From contig JAFMVE010000010.1 of assembly GCA_025499705.1 (NCBI GenBank), forward strand, positions 62,001-126,000: a stretch of 64,000 nt of DNA. Direction: 5' to 3'. Below are positions 28,369 through 37,996 of this stretch, piece by piece. The translations under genes were made by a program, and so were the position numbers. The notes under the pieces are model-generated. The model was not told the origin of the DNA, did no database searches, and was given only the letters and a program-made list of their open reading frames with translations. Positions within the stretch are counted from its first letter, which is position 1. Each line of letters opens with the position of its first letter. This DNA is from Carboxylicivirga caseinilyticus. Lineage in GTDB: Bacteria; Bacteroidota; Bacteroidia; Bacteroidales; Marinilabiliaceae.

Positions 28369-31245
28369 ATGCATATGCAACTAATCCAAATCAAACGTAT
28401 TGCAGTAATCTTTCTTTATTTGATAATATCCATAACTATTATTTACGCTCAAAAGGAGAATATATTGGTTACCGGAACAATGACTGATAGCAGTGGAGAA
28501 GCCATCCCTGGTTTATCAGTTACTATTGATGGTACAACAGAAGGAACGATAACGGATGTAGAAGGAAATTATCAGATTAAAGCTCCCCTGGGCTCAACGC
28601 TTGTTTTCAGTTTTATTGGTATGAAAACAAAGAAGGCCATTGTTACACGAACAGGCTTGAATCCTGTTGGAAGCAGAATGATTATACCCTTTAACCACAT
28701 AAAAGAAGATACCCGATTTGTACGGGAAGAAGAAAGGAAGGCATTGAGTGATTCGGCAAAGGTTGCTGACAGATATAAATACTATCGCGAATATCTGTCA
28801 GATTCAGCAATTGTTGAAAGTTATGACCGGATTAACACGACTGCTTTAGAAATTAATTCAAACCGTATTGAACGCCAGATTAGGCGATACAGTAACCTGT
28901 ATGGTGAAAGAAATTATCGATTGGGAAAAATAGTTGTGAAATCAAATTTTGCATTTGACAGGGTTGCCCGCTTACCAGAACTTCAGACAAAATATGCACA
29001 AGGAAGACCATTGAATGGTTTGCTAACTTATCAAGGTCCTTCAACAGGTGAGATGTTCTCATGGGGACCTCCACTGGTAAATCTTGAATATGATGGGATT
29101 GCCACTCCAGATGATGTCAGGGGTTCGTTGGTTGCTAAAGGCGATGGTAATGGAGAGTCAGCAATAGTATCTGATCCAACCAATATTTTCAAAACTGGTT
29201 TTACTAATTCGTATGATATTGCATCCTACCATACATTAGGATCTGTATATATTGATGTTGGTTACCGATACCTACTAAGTTCAGGAGTACTGCCGGGTGA
29301 GGATATCCAAAGTCATCGTTTTAATGCAAAGCTGGATTGGAACGATCGGATAAAAGCTAATGTAATTTATCACACTTCAAAAGATAATTTCCGTGATGGT
29401 ATTATGAAATCACGAATTCTTTCAACAACTTATCTTACTCCGGTTTCGTTTGATAATAGTTTTGGTTTGTCAGCCAAGGATGCACAAAGAGACCAGTCAG
29501 TAATTTATCATCCGGATGGTTCAATACGGAGTGCGTCTCCTACACATCTTGATAACCCTTATTTGTTTGTACAGAAAGGTGTCGACAGAAATGAACATCA
29601 GTCATTGTTGTATAATGTCGATTTTGAGGAAAACTGGTCAATGGGACGAATAAAAGCAGATTTTTCCGGTCAATATTCTGAAAATCAACGAGAGTTAAAA
29701 TTTCCAGAAGGAACTGTAGGAAATTTAGGTGGAATTAATAGTAATCGGAATGATAAAGCTGTTAATTATTTTGCTGGTGCATTTGTAGAGAATTATTTAT
29801 TTGGATATCAGTTTCGATTCAATATTCCCATAAGAGCCGAGTTTTATAATTATAATAGAGAACTTGCCGTAAACAATTCTGAATTTGTGAATAATAAACA
29901 GGTAAGGAACATCTTTACAGCAAATCCAACATTGCAATACTCACGGAACTATGATGATATTTTAGTGGCAAAAGCGGGTCTTAATATTTACGCTTCTTCA
30001 ACAAGTGACAAAGTATATTACAGGCCTAATTTTGACGTATCATTTTCTCCTTTCATTTGGTTTGATCGTACTTTTTATTGGAAAACACAAAATGTTTTTC
30101 AAAGTTTTAAACTGAAGCTTGATTATGTAAGCCAGGTGAACGAGTATATCCTTGATTACCGCGCTGGTTTGAATAATTCACTTGCATATAATGTAGCTGA
30201 CTTTAATCGTTATTTCGAAGACCAGGAAATCAATGTTCACACTTCAATTCAACCCGAGATTGTTTCGAAGCTTGATTTTAGTATTACATCAAGCTTTATA
30301 AATGGAGCACTTCAGTCAACTACCTCTTTTTATTGGAATCGTCGTCGCAACTGTATTTTTCCTGTTTTAAATAATGATGAATTGGTTTTTGAAAATTTAG
30401 GGGATATTAAGGTTAATGGCTGGGAAGAAACCTTATCTGCCCGCATATTGGATAATTCTTTTAAATGGGATGTGAGTTTAACGATGTCACAGATCAAATC
30501 AAAAGTATCAAAAAGTAAATACGAGGCACCAGTTACACTGGCTGGTTTTGCTGATGTGCATACGGCTTTTGTGAAAGATCATAGTCCGGGTGTAATAATG
30601 GGCAATAGCTGGCTTAGAAATACGGAAGGAAAGAAAGTGATAGGGGCTGATGGATTTCCATTGGTTGATTTTTCTCCTTCGGTACTTGGTGATCCCAATC
30701 CAGATTTTTTCACTGGGCTGTCCAATGAGTTTTCTGTTAATGGAATGGAATTTGGCTTTACTCTGGATGCTGTTATTGGGGGTGATGTATGGAACGGAAC
30801 ACAGGCTACCCTGGATTATTACGGTGTATCACAAAAAACGGCAGATGAGCGGGAGATTAGGAACTACATTTTTGATGGAGTTAATCAGAATGGAGAGGTA
30901 AATAATAAACTGGTTTCGTTTGCTCCCGATGATGGATCAGTTGCAGATAACCGATGGGTAAGATATGGTGTTACTGGCGTTGCTGAAGATTACATTCAGG
31001 ATGGTTCACGACTGGTATTGAAGGAATTGTATTTTACTTACAACTTCAATGTTAACACTGTTAAACGTTGGGGATTGGAAAATCTTTCAATAACAGCTAT
31101 TGCCAATAACCTGGTTACTTTATCCCGTTACAAGGGTAATCTGGCTTCCAACACCTTATGGGGACATAGCAATACCATGGGGCTCGATTATTTCAACAGT
31201 CCGCAGATAAGACGCTATGGATTAACGCTACAAGTTACATTTTAA
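28369..31245 (+). CDS. SusC/RagA-like outer-membrane beta-barrel protein lacking the plug domain
   Basis: 958 residues. After a signal peptide (IAVIFLYLIISITIIYAQ) comes a carboxypeptidase-regulatory-like domain (about 30-100: VTGTMTDSSGEAIPGLSV, GTITDVEGNYQI). In a normal SusC-type receptor the TonB box and plug follow. Here there is instead ~80 residues of charged, helix-prone sequence (REEERKALSDSAK and on), then directly the SusC barrel start (GKIVVKSNFAFDRVARLPELQ, GEMFSWGPPL, IFKTGFTNSYDIASYHTLGS) and strands to the C-terminal aromatic ending (YGLTLQVTF). No SusD gene is next to it. The neighbour 24 bases downstream encodes the missing TonB-box/plug unit inside an alpha-2-macroglobulin-like protein. 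Confidence 0.85.
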   Translation: MHMQLIQIKRIAVIFLYLIISITIIYAQKENILVTGTMTDSSGEAIPGLSVTIDGTTEGTITDVEGNYQIKAPLGSTLVFSFIGMKTKKAIVTRTGLNPVGSRMIIPFNHIKEDTRFVREEERKALSDSAKVADRYKYYREYLSDSAIVESYDRINTTALEINSNRIERQIRRYSNLYGERNYRLGKIVVKSNFAFDRVARLPELQTKYAQGRPLNGLLTYQGPSTGEMFSWGPPLVNLEYDGIATPDDVRGSLVAKGDGNGESAIVSDPTNIFKTGFTNSYDIASYHTLGSVYIDVGYRYLLSSGVLPGEDIQSHRFNAKLDWNDRIKANVIYHTSKDNFRDGIMKSRILSTTYLTPVSFDNSFGLSAKDAQRDQSVIYHPDGSIRSASPTHLDNPYLFVQKGVDRNEHQSLLYNVDFEENWSMGRIKADFSGQYSENQRELKFPEGTVGNLGGINSNRNDKAVNYFAGAFVENYLFGYQFRFNIPIRAEFYNYNRELAVNNSEFVNNKQVRNIFTANPTLQYSRNYDDILVAKAGLNIYASSTSDKVYYRPNFDVSFSPFIWFDRTFYWKTQNVFQSFKLKLDYVSQVNEYILDYRAGLNNSLAYNVADFNRYFEDQEINVHTSIQPEIVSKLDFSITSSFINGALQSTTSFYWNRRRNCIFPVLNNDELVFENLGDIKVNGWEETLSARILDNSFKWDVSLTMSQIKSKVSKSKYEAPVTLAGFADVHTAFVKDHSPGVIMGNSWLRNTEGKKVIGADGFPLVDFSPSVLGDPNPDFFTGLSNEFSVNGMEFGFTLDAVIGGDVWNGTQATLDYYGVSQKTADEREIRNYIFDGVNQNGEVNNKLVSFAPDDGSVADNRWVRYGVTGVAEDYIQDGSRLVLKELYFTYNFNVNTVKRWGLENLSITAIANNLVTLSRYKGNLASNTLWGHSNTMGLDYFNSPQIRRYGLTLQVTF

Positions 31246-31268
31246 CAACTTACCTAAACCTGAATAAT

Positions 31269-34200
31269 ATGAAAGCATATAAATATCTGACTCTTATAAT
31301 ACTATTGCCGCTTCTTACTGGATTATTTTCGTTTACCGGAATTGATGAATTGTTTATTGGTTTTTTGAAGAAGCGTCTGGTAGAATTTAATCTGTACTAT
31401 CCTGTTGAGAAGGCATATCTGCATACTGATAAAACATTTTATAAGCCGGGCGATGATATCTGGATTTCCGGTTATTTGGTCGATGGGATTACATACGAGG
31501 CATCAGAAATCAGTACAGTTCTTTATATCGAGCTAATCGACCCTAAAGGTTCTGTTTCGCAACGTAAGAAGTTTATGGTAAAAAATGGCCAAAGCAAGGC
31601 TCATTTATTTCTGCCTGAAAATGCCCCGGGTGGACTCTATCATTTGAAAGCTTATACTCGTTGGATGCAGAATTTTGGAGAGAAGTTGGTTTTTGAAAAG
31701 AAGTTACAGGTTCAGAACATCATCAAGCCTAATCTATTATCGGTTCTTGATTTTGAAAAAGAAGCGTATGGAGCCGGAGACACTGTATCTGCCAGTATCA
31801 ATATTCGTGATTTACAAAATCAACCTGTTGCAAACAGGCAATTGAGTTTTTCTGTAATGCTTAAAGGAGCAGAGTTTAAAAAGGATATTGCCTTAACTAA
31901 TGATGAAGGGAATGCGAGCATTCAGTTTATTCTTCCGGATAAGCTAAATTCATCAGATGGAGTTTTAAATGTTGTTTTTAGTTATAAAGGTCGTAACGAA
32001 TCAATATCTCGATCAATACCGATTGTATTAAATGTAATTGATTTACAATTTTTTCCTGAGGGAGGAGATGCTGTTGAAATGTTACCATGTCATATGGCTT
32101 TTAAGGCCCTGAATGAGTTTGGGAAACCAGCCGATGTTGAAGGTGAGATTAGAGATAGTAAAGACAAATTGATTAAAACATTCGCAAGTTTTCATCAGGG
32201 TATGGGTGCATTTGATTTTGTTCCTGATTCAAATGAAACTTACAGAGCTATTGTTTTAAAACCTGCTGGCATACGAAAGTCGTTTTATCTTCCAAAACCA
32301 GATGCTGAAGGCTTTGTGCTTCATCTGAATAGAAGAGAAGGCGATGAATATAAATTTTCGATTTACTCTAATGTAGAGGAAAAAGTACACATAGTTGTAC
32401 AAGCCAGAGGTGAAATTTTGTACACCCAAAGCAGAATGCTTAAAAAAGGTAAGATCACCGAAAACATCAGGCTTGATAAGAAACAGCTTTCAGGTGTGGC
32501 ACAAATAACTGTTTTTGATGATTTTGAAAGACCTTTGGCAGAGCGACTCTTTTATGTATTTCCTGAAAACAAACTCAGTATTGATATAACTACTGATAAA
32601 ACAACGTATGCCCCGCGTGATAGAGTTAAGATGTCGATGAAAGTAAGGGATCAAATGGGTGAACCTGTATCAGGTAATTTCTCTCTGGCTGTTGTGGATG
32701 ATAAAATTGTGACTTTTGCTGATGACAAACAGGATAATATCTTGTCGTATTTATTGTTGTCGTCCGAAGTGAAAGGAGAGATTTATGAGCCGTCTTTTTA
32801 CTTTAATCCTGAAAAAGAAAAGGCAGCTGAAGCGATGGATTATTTACTGCTTACACAAGGCTGGAGAAGGTTTGTGTGGAAGGATGTCCTGGAGCTGGAA
32901 AAGAAAAGCCTAACTGAAGCTGAACGATATGATCGGGTATCAGGCAGAATCGTAAACTCATACGGTAAGGGTGTTAAGTCACGGGTAATAGTGATTGATA
33001 ATGAGAACAGGAAATACTCAAAAATCATAACCAACGAAGGGGGACGATTCTCAGTATCAGGTCTTGATAATTATAATTATCTGCAGATTTTTGCAAAATC
33101 CTTAGATAGAAAGAATAAATACGTTAATATAAACATTAGTCAGTCAGTTAATAATGTAGTAAATCGTTCTGTGGTTTCTCCAACCATCTTTGGAACTGCA
33201 CAAGTTAATGCATTGATTTCAGAAACCCGGAATGTTAATAACTCCATGAAGATGGAAGAGGAGTTCATTGAAGACTCAGAGGTTATTGTTTCAGCATCTG
33301 AACAGAAACGTGTTTCAGCGGCTTGGTCGATGGAGGAAGATGCTGTCGCTCTGGATGAAGTGGTGACTATTGGCTATGGTACTCAACGGTCTTCAAGTGT
33401 AACAGGAGCTGTTACATGTATCAGGGCCGAAGATTTAAACAGAGTAAGTTCAGATGTAAATTATGCCTTGCAAGGGCAAGTTGCCGGGGTACAGGTCATT
33501 AATGGATCAGGTGCTCCCGGGGCTAATTCATCCATAATGATCAGAGGTGTGTCTTCTGTATCAGCAAATAATGCTCCTCTGTATGTGGTTGATGGAATTC
33601 CTGTAACTGATGTGAATAATATTAATTCCAATGAAATAGATAAAATCGAAGTCTTAAAAAGTGCTTCTGCATCTGCTATTTATGGTTGCAGGGGGGCAAA
33701 TGGAGTTATTTTTATAAATACCAAAAAAGGTAATTACGGTCATTATTACAGGCAACGTAAATATTCACGAAAAATGGCTCAGAACTTTGTATCAGGTGGC
33801 TATCATTTTGAAAAAGTGAAAGAATTTTATGTTCCTCGTTATGGTAATAAAGAATCAAAGGGATTTGACAAGCGCGAGACGGTTTATTGGAATCCGTCGA
33901 TAACAACTGATGAGAATGGGAATGCTGAAGTTGAGTTTGTGAATACTGATGAAGTTACCACTTTCAGAGCCACCGTGGAAGGAATTGGTAATAATGGATT
34001 GATTGGGCGAACAGAAGGTTTTTATTCCGTTCAAAAGCCTCTGCAAATGGAAGCAAAAGTACCTCCATATGTAACGTTTGAGGATGAAGTAGAAGTGGCT
34101 GTTTTGATAACCAATAATACAGAAAACAGTATTGAAGGGGAATTAAAAGTTGATTATCCACAATCATGGAATATAAAGGATCAGCCAGTATCTATTGTGG

Positions 34201-35930
34201 AAGTTGATTCAGAGTCTTTTAAAGAAGTGATTTTGAAGTTTAATGTAGGCTCCAAAACGGGTAAAGATAGTTTGAGCTTCAGCTTTGGTAATGAGCAATA
34301 TCAAACAGAACTAGTGGCAGAGACCAACATTGTAAGCAAAGGTTTTCCTGCTGAGATGTCTTACTCATCCAGAGCCATCCAAACAGAATTCAGTTTTGAT
34401 TTATCCTCAGCTGTAAATAAGAGTGAACATATGAGCATTTCGGTTTATAATAATGTTTTAGCCGAAGTGATGGATGGAATTGAGTCGGTGATCCGTCAGC
34501 CACATGGATGTTTTGAACAGGCCAGTGCTTCCACCTATCCGAATGTGCTCATTTTGAAATATCTTGAAGAAACAACTAATGTTGATGCGGAACTGAGAGC
34601 TAAAACCATAAAATTCATTGATGAAGGTTATAAAAAACTAGCTGGTTATGAAACAAAGGAGAACGGTTTTGAGTGGTTTGGAAAAACACCTCCACACGAA
34701 GGGTTAACAGCTTTTGGGTTGATGGAATTCTACGATATGAAGCAGGTATACAATGGTGTGGATGATACAATGTTGAAACGAACCATTGTATGGCTGTTAA
34801 GTAGAAAAAATGGTAAAGGTGGTTTTGATACTAATAAGGGAAAATATGGTTTTTCAGGTGCTTCTGATGAGGTAAGCAATGCATATATGGTTTATGCTTT
34901 TTCTGAGGTAGGTCTTCCGATTAAGGATTATGAAGCTGAGTTTACCACGGCTTTTGAAGAGGCTATGAGAAGCAAAGATGCATACCGTATGGCCTTGATG
35001 GCAAATGCTTGTCTGAATAGAAAAGATCAGGCAAAAGCTACACAACTCATAGATTATATCATCAAGAAGCTTCAAAAAGGAAGAGTAGAAGATTTAAAAT
35101 CCAATCATTCGATAGTTCGATCCTGGGGTAAATCACTTCAGGTTGAAACGGCAGCTCTTTCGGCTATGGCATTGATGAAAAACGGTGATGAGTATTTTAC
35201 GGAGTTACTTACGTTAATGGACTATATTTTGGGTGCACGTAGTTTTGGAGGTTTTGGATCCACACAGGCAACGGTGCTTTCCTTGAAAGCCATTACGCAA
35301 TATGCAGGCATTGTAAATAAGATGCCTGAGAACGGATCATTAGTGCTTAAGATAAATAATAAGGAGATGCTGACACGCAAAATTAGTGCTGAGGATAAAT
35401 TAATTATTCTGGATAGTCTTGAACAGTATCTGTCATCAGGAGTGCAAACATTTAATCTGGAGTTTAAAGGAGTCAGGAATCCACTTTCGTTTACGGCTAA
35501 TGCCCAATGGATGCAAACAGTTCCTGTTTCATCAGAGAAATGTAAGGTTCAGTTGAAAACTAACCTGATGAAATCGGAATGTGAGATAAATGATCTGGTT
35601 CGTTTATCGGTTCAGCTGAAGAACAAAACCAGATCGGGCTTACCCATGACAATCACTATGGTGGGTATTCCATCAGGATTATCAGTTCAGCCCTGGCAAC
35701 TGAAAAAAATGCAGGAAGAGAATGTATTTGATTATTACGAAATACATCAGAATTACCTTGTTTTGTATTATCGCGAAATGCCTTCGTCTGTTGTTAAAAC
35801 AATTAATCTTGATTTAAAAGCCGAGGTGGCTGGTACGTATACCGCTCCGGCAAGTTGTGCCTATTTGTATTACACCAAAGAACACAAAGACTGGCAAAAG
35901 GGTGAAGAAATTAAAATAACCAATCCGTAA
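31269..35930 (+). CDS. Alpha-2-macroglobulin-like protein with inserted TonB-box/plug domain
   Basis: 1553 residues with an N-terminal signal peptide. MG-type domains start with VEKAYLHTDKTFYKPGDDIWISG (about 40-62). A carboxypeptidase-regulatory-like domain is at about 560-625. At about 693-822 there is a complete SusC-type TonB box and plug: LDEVVTIGYGTQRSS, ALQGQVAGVQVI, ASAIYGCRGANGVIFI. The A2M region resumes at FYVPRYGNKE, and the thioester domain carries an intact CxEQ site in PHGCFEQAS (Cys about 1081). A2M proteins trap proteases covalently; a plug occludes an outer-membrane barrel and contacts TonB. Together with the plug-less barrel upstream this suggests a two-part complex at the outer membrane. 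It ends at a strong terminator. Confidence 0.88.
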   Translation: MKAYKYLTLIILLPLLTGLFSFTGIDELFIGFLKKRLVEFNLYYPVEKAYLHTDKTFYKPGDDIWISGYLVDGITYEASEISTVLYIELIDPKGSVSQRKKFMVKNGQSKAHLFLPENAPGGLYHLKAYTRWMQNFGEKLVFEKKLQVQNIIKPNLLSVLDFEKEAYGAGDTVSASINIRDLQNQPVANRQLSFSVMLKGAEFKKDIALTNDEGNASIQFILPDKLNSSDGVLNVVFSYKGRNESISRSIPIVLNVIDLQFFPEGGDAVEMLPCHMAFKALNEFGKPADVEGEIRDSKDKLIKTFASFHQGMGAFDFVPDSNETYRAIVLKPAGIRKSFYLPKPDAEGFVLHLNRREGDEYKFSIYSNVEEKVHIVVQARGEILYTQSRMLKKGKITENIRLDKKQLSGVAQITVFDDFERPLAERLFYVFPENKLSIDITTDKTTYAPRDRVKMSMKVRDQMGEPVSGNFSLAVVDDKIVTFADDKQDNILSYLLLSSEVKGEIYEPSFYFNPEKEKAAEAMDYLLLTQGWRRFVWKDVLELEKKSLTEAERYDRVSGRIVNSYGKGVKSRVIVIDNENRKYSKIITNEGGRFSVSGLDNYNYLQIFAKSLDRKNKYVNINISQSVNNVVNRSVVSPTIFGTAQVNALISETRNVNNSMKMEEEFIEDSEVIVSASEQKRVSAAWSMEEDAVALDEVVTIGYGTQRSSSVTGAVTCIRAEDLNRVSSDVNYALQGQVAGVQVINGSGAPGANSSIMIRGVSSVSANNAPLYVVDGIPVTDVNNINSNEIDKIEVLKSASASAIYGCRGANGVIFINTKKGNYGHYYRQRKYSRKMAQNFVSGGYHFEKVKEFYVPRYGNKESKGFDKRETVYWNPSITTDENGNAEVEFVNTDEVTTFRATVEGIGNNGLIGRTEGFYSVQKPLQMEAKVPPYVTFEDEVEVAVLITNNTENSIEGELKVDYPQSWNIKDQPVSIVEVDSESFKEVILKFNVGSKTGKDSLSFSFGNEQYQTELVAETNIVSKGFPAEMSYSSRAIQTEFSFDLSSAVNKSEHMSISVYNNVLAEVMDGIESVIRQPHGCFEQASASTYPNVLILKYLEETTNVDAELRAKTIKFIDEGYKKLAGYETKENGFEWFGKTPPHEGLTAFGLMEFYDMKQVYNGVDDTMLKRTIVWLLSRKNGKGGFDTNKGKYGFSGASDEVSNAYMVYAFSEVGLPIKDYEAEFTTAFEEAMRSKDAYRMALMANACLNRKDQAKATQLIDYIIKKLQKGRVEDLKSNHSIVRSWGKSLQVETAALSAMALMKNGDEYFTELLTLMDYILGARSFGGFGSTQATVLSLKAITQYAGIVNKMPENGSLVLKINNKEMLTRKISAEDKLIILDSLEQYLSSGVQTFNLEFKGVRNPLSFTANAQWMQTVPVSSEKCKVQLKTNLMKSECEINDLVRLSVQLKNKTRSGLPMTITMVGIPSGLSVQPWQLKKMQEENVFDYYEIHQNYLVLYYREMPSSVVKTINLDLKAEVAGTYTAPASCAYLYYTKEHKDWQKGEEIKITNP

Positions 35931-35941
35931 TTTTAAGTTTG

Positions 35942-35983
35942 ATCCGCGAAGATTTGTTTTACAGACTTCGCGGATTTTTTTTC
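35942..35983 (+). terminator. Terminator of the barrel/A2M-plug operon
   Basis: A perfect 10-bp stem ATCCGCGAAG/CTTCGCGGAT with a 14-base loop, followed by eight Ts. Confidence 0.92.
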
Positions 35984-36039
35984 TTTCGAATGAGACCTGT
36001 TCACTAATTTACTCATGTTATTCTTTTCACAATTAAATT

Positions 36040-36236
36040 TGTATTTTCGGGGCGTTTTGGTGGATTTTCTCTTTCAGAGAATGCCTTAATATGGGAATCC
36101 GGTGCTTCAATCAAGAATAATCCGGAGCTGTACCCGCAGCCGTAAGTCCGTTAAATGTTATTGAAAACCATTGCCACTGTTTTGCTCTGCACAACGGGAA
36201 GGCTTCAGTAACAGGATAAGCCGGAAGACCTGCCAT
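36040..36236 (+). promoter_or_regulatory. Cobalamin riboswitch
   Basis: The leader shows the conserved core of the B12 riboswitch: GGTGCTTCAATCAAG and GGAGCTGTACCCGCAGCCG, then TTGCCACTG with GGGAAGGC, and the B12 box AGCCGGAAGACCTGCC at 36219-36234. It lies upstream of the cobyrinate a,c-diamide synthase gene and should shut it off when adenosylcobalamin (or a related form) is plentiful. Confidence 0.93.
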
Positions 36237-36360
36237 TACTTAAAGCTTTCGGGAATAAAAGCAAAATGAACCATCTGTGACTTCATTTTCTTTTTTCATT
36301 AATAAGTGTATTAATGGAAGTAAGCTTGAATTAATAATTATCAAAACTTTAAAGCTAAAA

Positions 36361-37722
36361 ATGAAAGGGTTTATTGTTGCAGGTACTAATAGCGGATGTG
36401 GAAAAACGACTGTTTCAATTGGATTAATGTCGTTGCTTAAAGCCAAGGGTTATCAGGTAGCCCCATTTAAAACCGGGCCCGATTACATCGATCCTTTATT
36501 TCATCAGAAAATACTCGAAACGCCTTCTTATAATCTGGATACCTATTTACTTCCTGATAATGCTGTTAGTCATTTGTTTCAGAAACATTCTGAAGGTAAG
36601 GATATAGCTGTGGTTGAAGGTGTAATGGGTATGTATGATGGTTTGGGTGTTGATTTGAAAGGTAGTACATATGAACTGAGTCAACGACTGAATTTACCGG
36701 TTGTTTTGGTTGTTAGTTGTAAAGGATTGTACCAGTCTGTTGGTGCAATTGTAAGTGGTTTTAAAAATTACAGGATTCATTCAAATGTTAAGGGAGTGAT
36801 TTTAAATCATTGCTCTAGTAAAGAATACTATTCTTTTCTGAAAGGAATAATTGAGGAGGAGTGTGGTGTAAAATGTGTGGGATATGTTCCTTCCAATAAA
36901 GATTTTTCGCTGGAGAGTCGTCATTTGGGATTGGTTCAAGCCGAAGAAGTTGAGGATTTACAAAGTAAAGTGCAACAATTAACAGATGTTCTGGAAACTA
37001 CCATTGATTTAGAAGCCTTATCAGCTATTTCAGAGTTTGAATTCAACAAAAATGTTCACTTTTCAGTGCCCAAAATTGATCTCTCTGATTTACATCTGGG
37101 TGTGGCATACGACAAAGCTTTTCGCTTTTATTATCAGGATAACCTGGAATTGTTAAAAGAGTTGGGAGCAAAGCTATACTTTTTCAGTCCTCTGTATGAT
37201 GAATCATTACCGTTTGAGTGTAATGCTTTATATATAGGTGGAGGATATCCTGAAGTTTTTGCACAACAGCTGTCTGACAATAATAAGCTAATGCGCCTGA
37301 TTAAGGATAAGGTTGAAGAGGGCTTGCCTGTTTATGCCGAGTGTGGTGGACTTATGTATCTAACTGAAAAGATCATAGCATTAGATGGTTCTGAAAATGA
37401 AATGGTGGGTATTTTTAATACATCGGTTCAAATGACAAAACGCTTACAACGATTTGGTTACGCAGATTTAAAATATGAAGGTAGTACAACTCGATGTCAC
37501 GAATTTCATCACTCAGATTTAATTGAAAATATAAAGGAAGCTAATTATCTGAAAGAATATGAATTAAATAAAAGTGAGAAACAACAAAGCTGGAATTGTG
37601 GTTTGCAATATAAAAACTGCCTGGCTGGATATGCTCATAATCACTTTTATTCTGATTTTCAGTTTTTTGAAAAGATAGTTGAGTTGTGGAAAGGTAAAAA
37701 TGAGAGCACTTTAATTAAATAA
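36361..37722 (+). CDS. cbiA: Cobyrinate a,c-diamide synthase
   Basis: The start at 36361 (ATG) is preferred over an upstream in-frame start because the P-loop domain begins there (MKGFIVAGTNSGCGKTTVSIGL). The product is 453 residues. It amidates cobyrinate at positions a and c with glutamine and ATP. An N-terminal dethiobiotin-synthetase-like ATPase (about 1-190) is followed by a class I glutaminase-like domain with GGGYPEVFAQQL, the nucleophile Cys in YAECGGLMYL and a His in RCHEFHHS. It is controlled by the riboswitch upstream. No other cobalamin gene is in the window. Confidence 0.94.
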   Translation: MKGFIVAGTNSGCGKTTVSIGLMSLLKAKGYQVAPFKTGPDYIDPLFHQKILETPSYNLDTYLLPDNAVSHLFQKHSEGKDIAVVEGVMGMYDGLGVDLKGSTYELSQRLNLPVVLVVSCKGLYQSVGAIVSGFKNYRIHSNVKGVILNHCSSKEYYSFLKGIIEEECGVKCVGYVPSNKDFSLESRHLGLVQAEEVEDLQSKVQQLTDVLETTIDLEALSAISEFEFNKNVHFSVPKIDLSDLHLGVAYDKAFRFYYQDNLELLKELGAKLYFFSPLYDESLPFECNALYIGGGYPEVFAQQLSDNNKLMRLIKDKVEEGLPVYAECGGLMYLTEKIIALDGSENEMVGIFNTSVQMTKRLQRFGYADLKYEGSTTRCHEFHHSDLIENIKEANYLKEYELNKSEKQQSWNCGLQYKNCLAGYAHNHFYSDFQFFEKIVELWKGKNESTLIK

Positions 37723-37727
37723 CAAGT

Positions 37728-37757
37728 AAAATACAGTTCATTCTGGTGTATTTTTTT
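37728..37757 (+). terminator. Terminator of cbiA
   Basis: An 8-bp stem AAAATACA/TGTATTTT with an 11-base loop, running into a T-run directly after the gene. Confidence 0.65.
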
Positions 37758-37996
37758 CACAACTTAGTTTCTTTATGACGTTTTATTTGTCATTAACGCC
37801 CCAAAGGGCGCAATCATCTATTAATGTTTTTACTTAAATGTTTTAGTGCAACTTATAAGATATTTTACTAATGTTGTTTATAAGTGGCACATTTTCTATT
37901 GGTTAGTGATATTTATGGGAGTGTAGGTTTTATCAAGTTATTATTCTGGCATATGAGTTGGTTTTAGGTTGATATGTTCAACTTAAAACTGAAGAG

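Noticed and set aside
28245-28487. Plus-strand frame of 80 codons upstream of the barrel gene
   Set aside because: It overlaps the signal-peptide region of the barrel gene in another frame and shows no protein-like pattern.
36277-36360. Upstream in-frame start for the cobyrinate a,c-diamide synthase
   Set aside because: It would place 28 unrelated residues before the P-loop domain, directly behind the riboswitch; the ATG at 36361 matches family N-termini.
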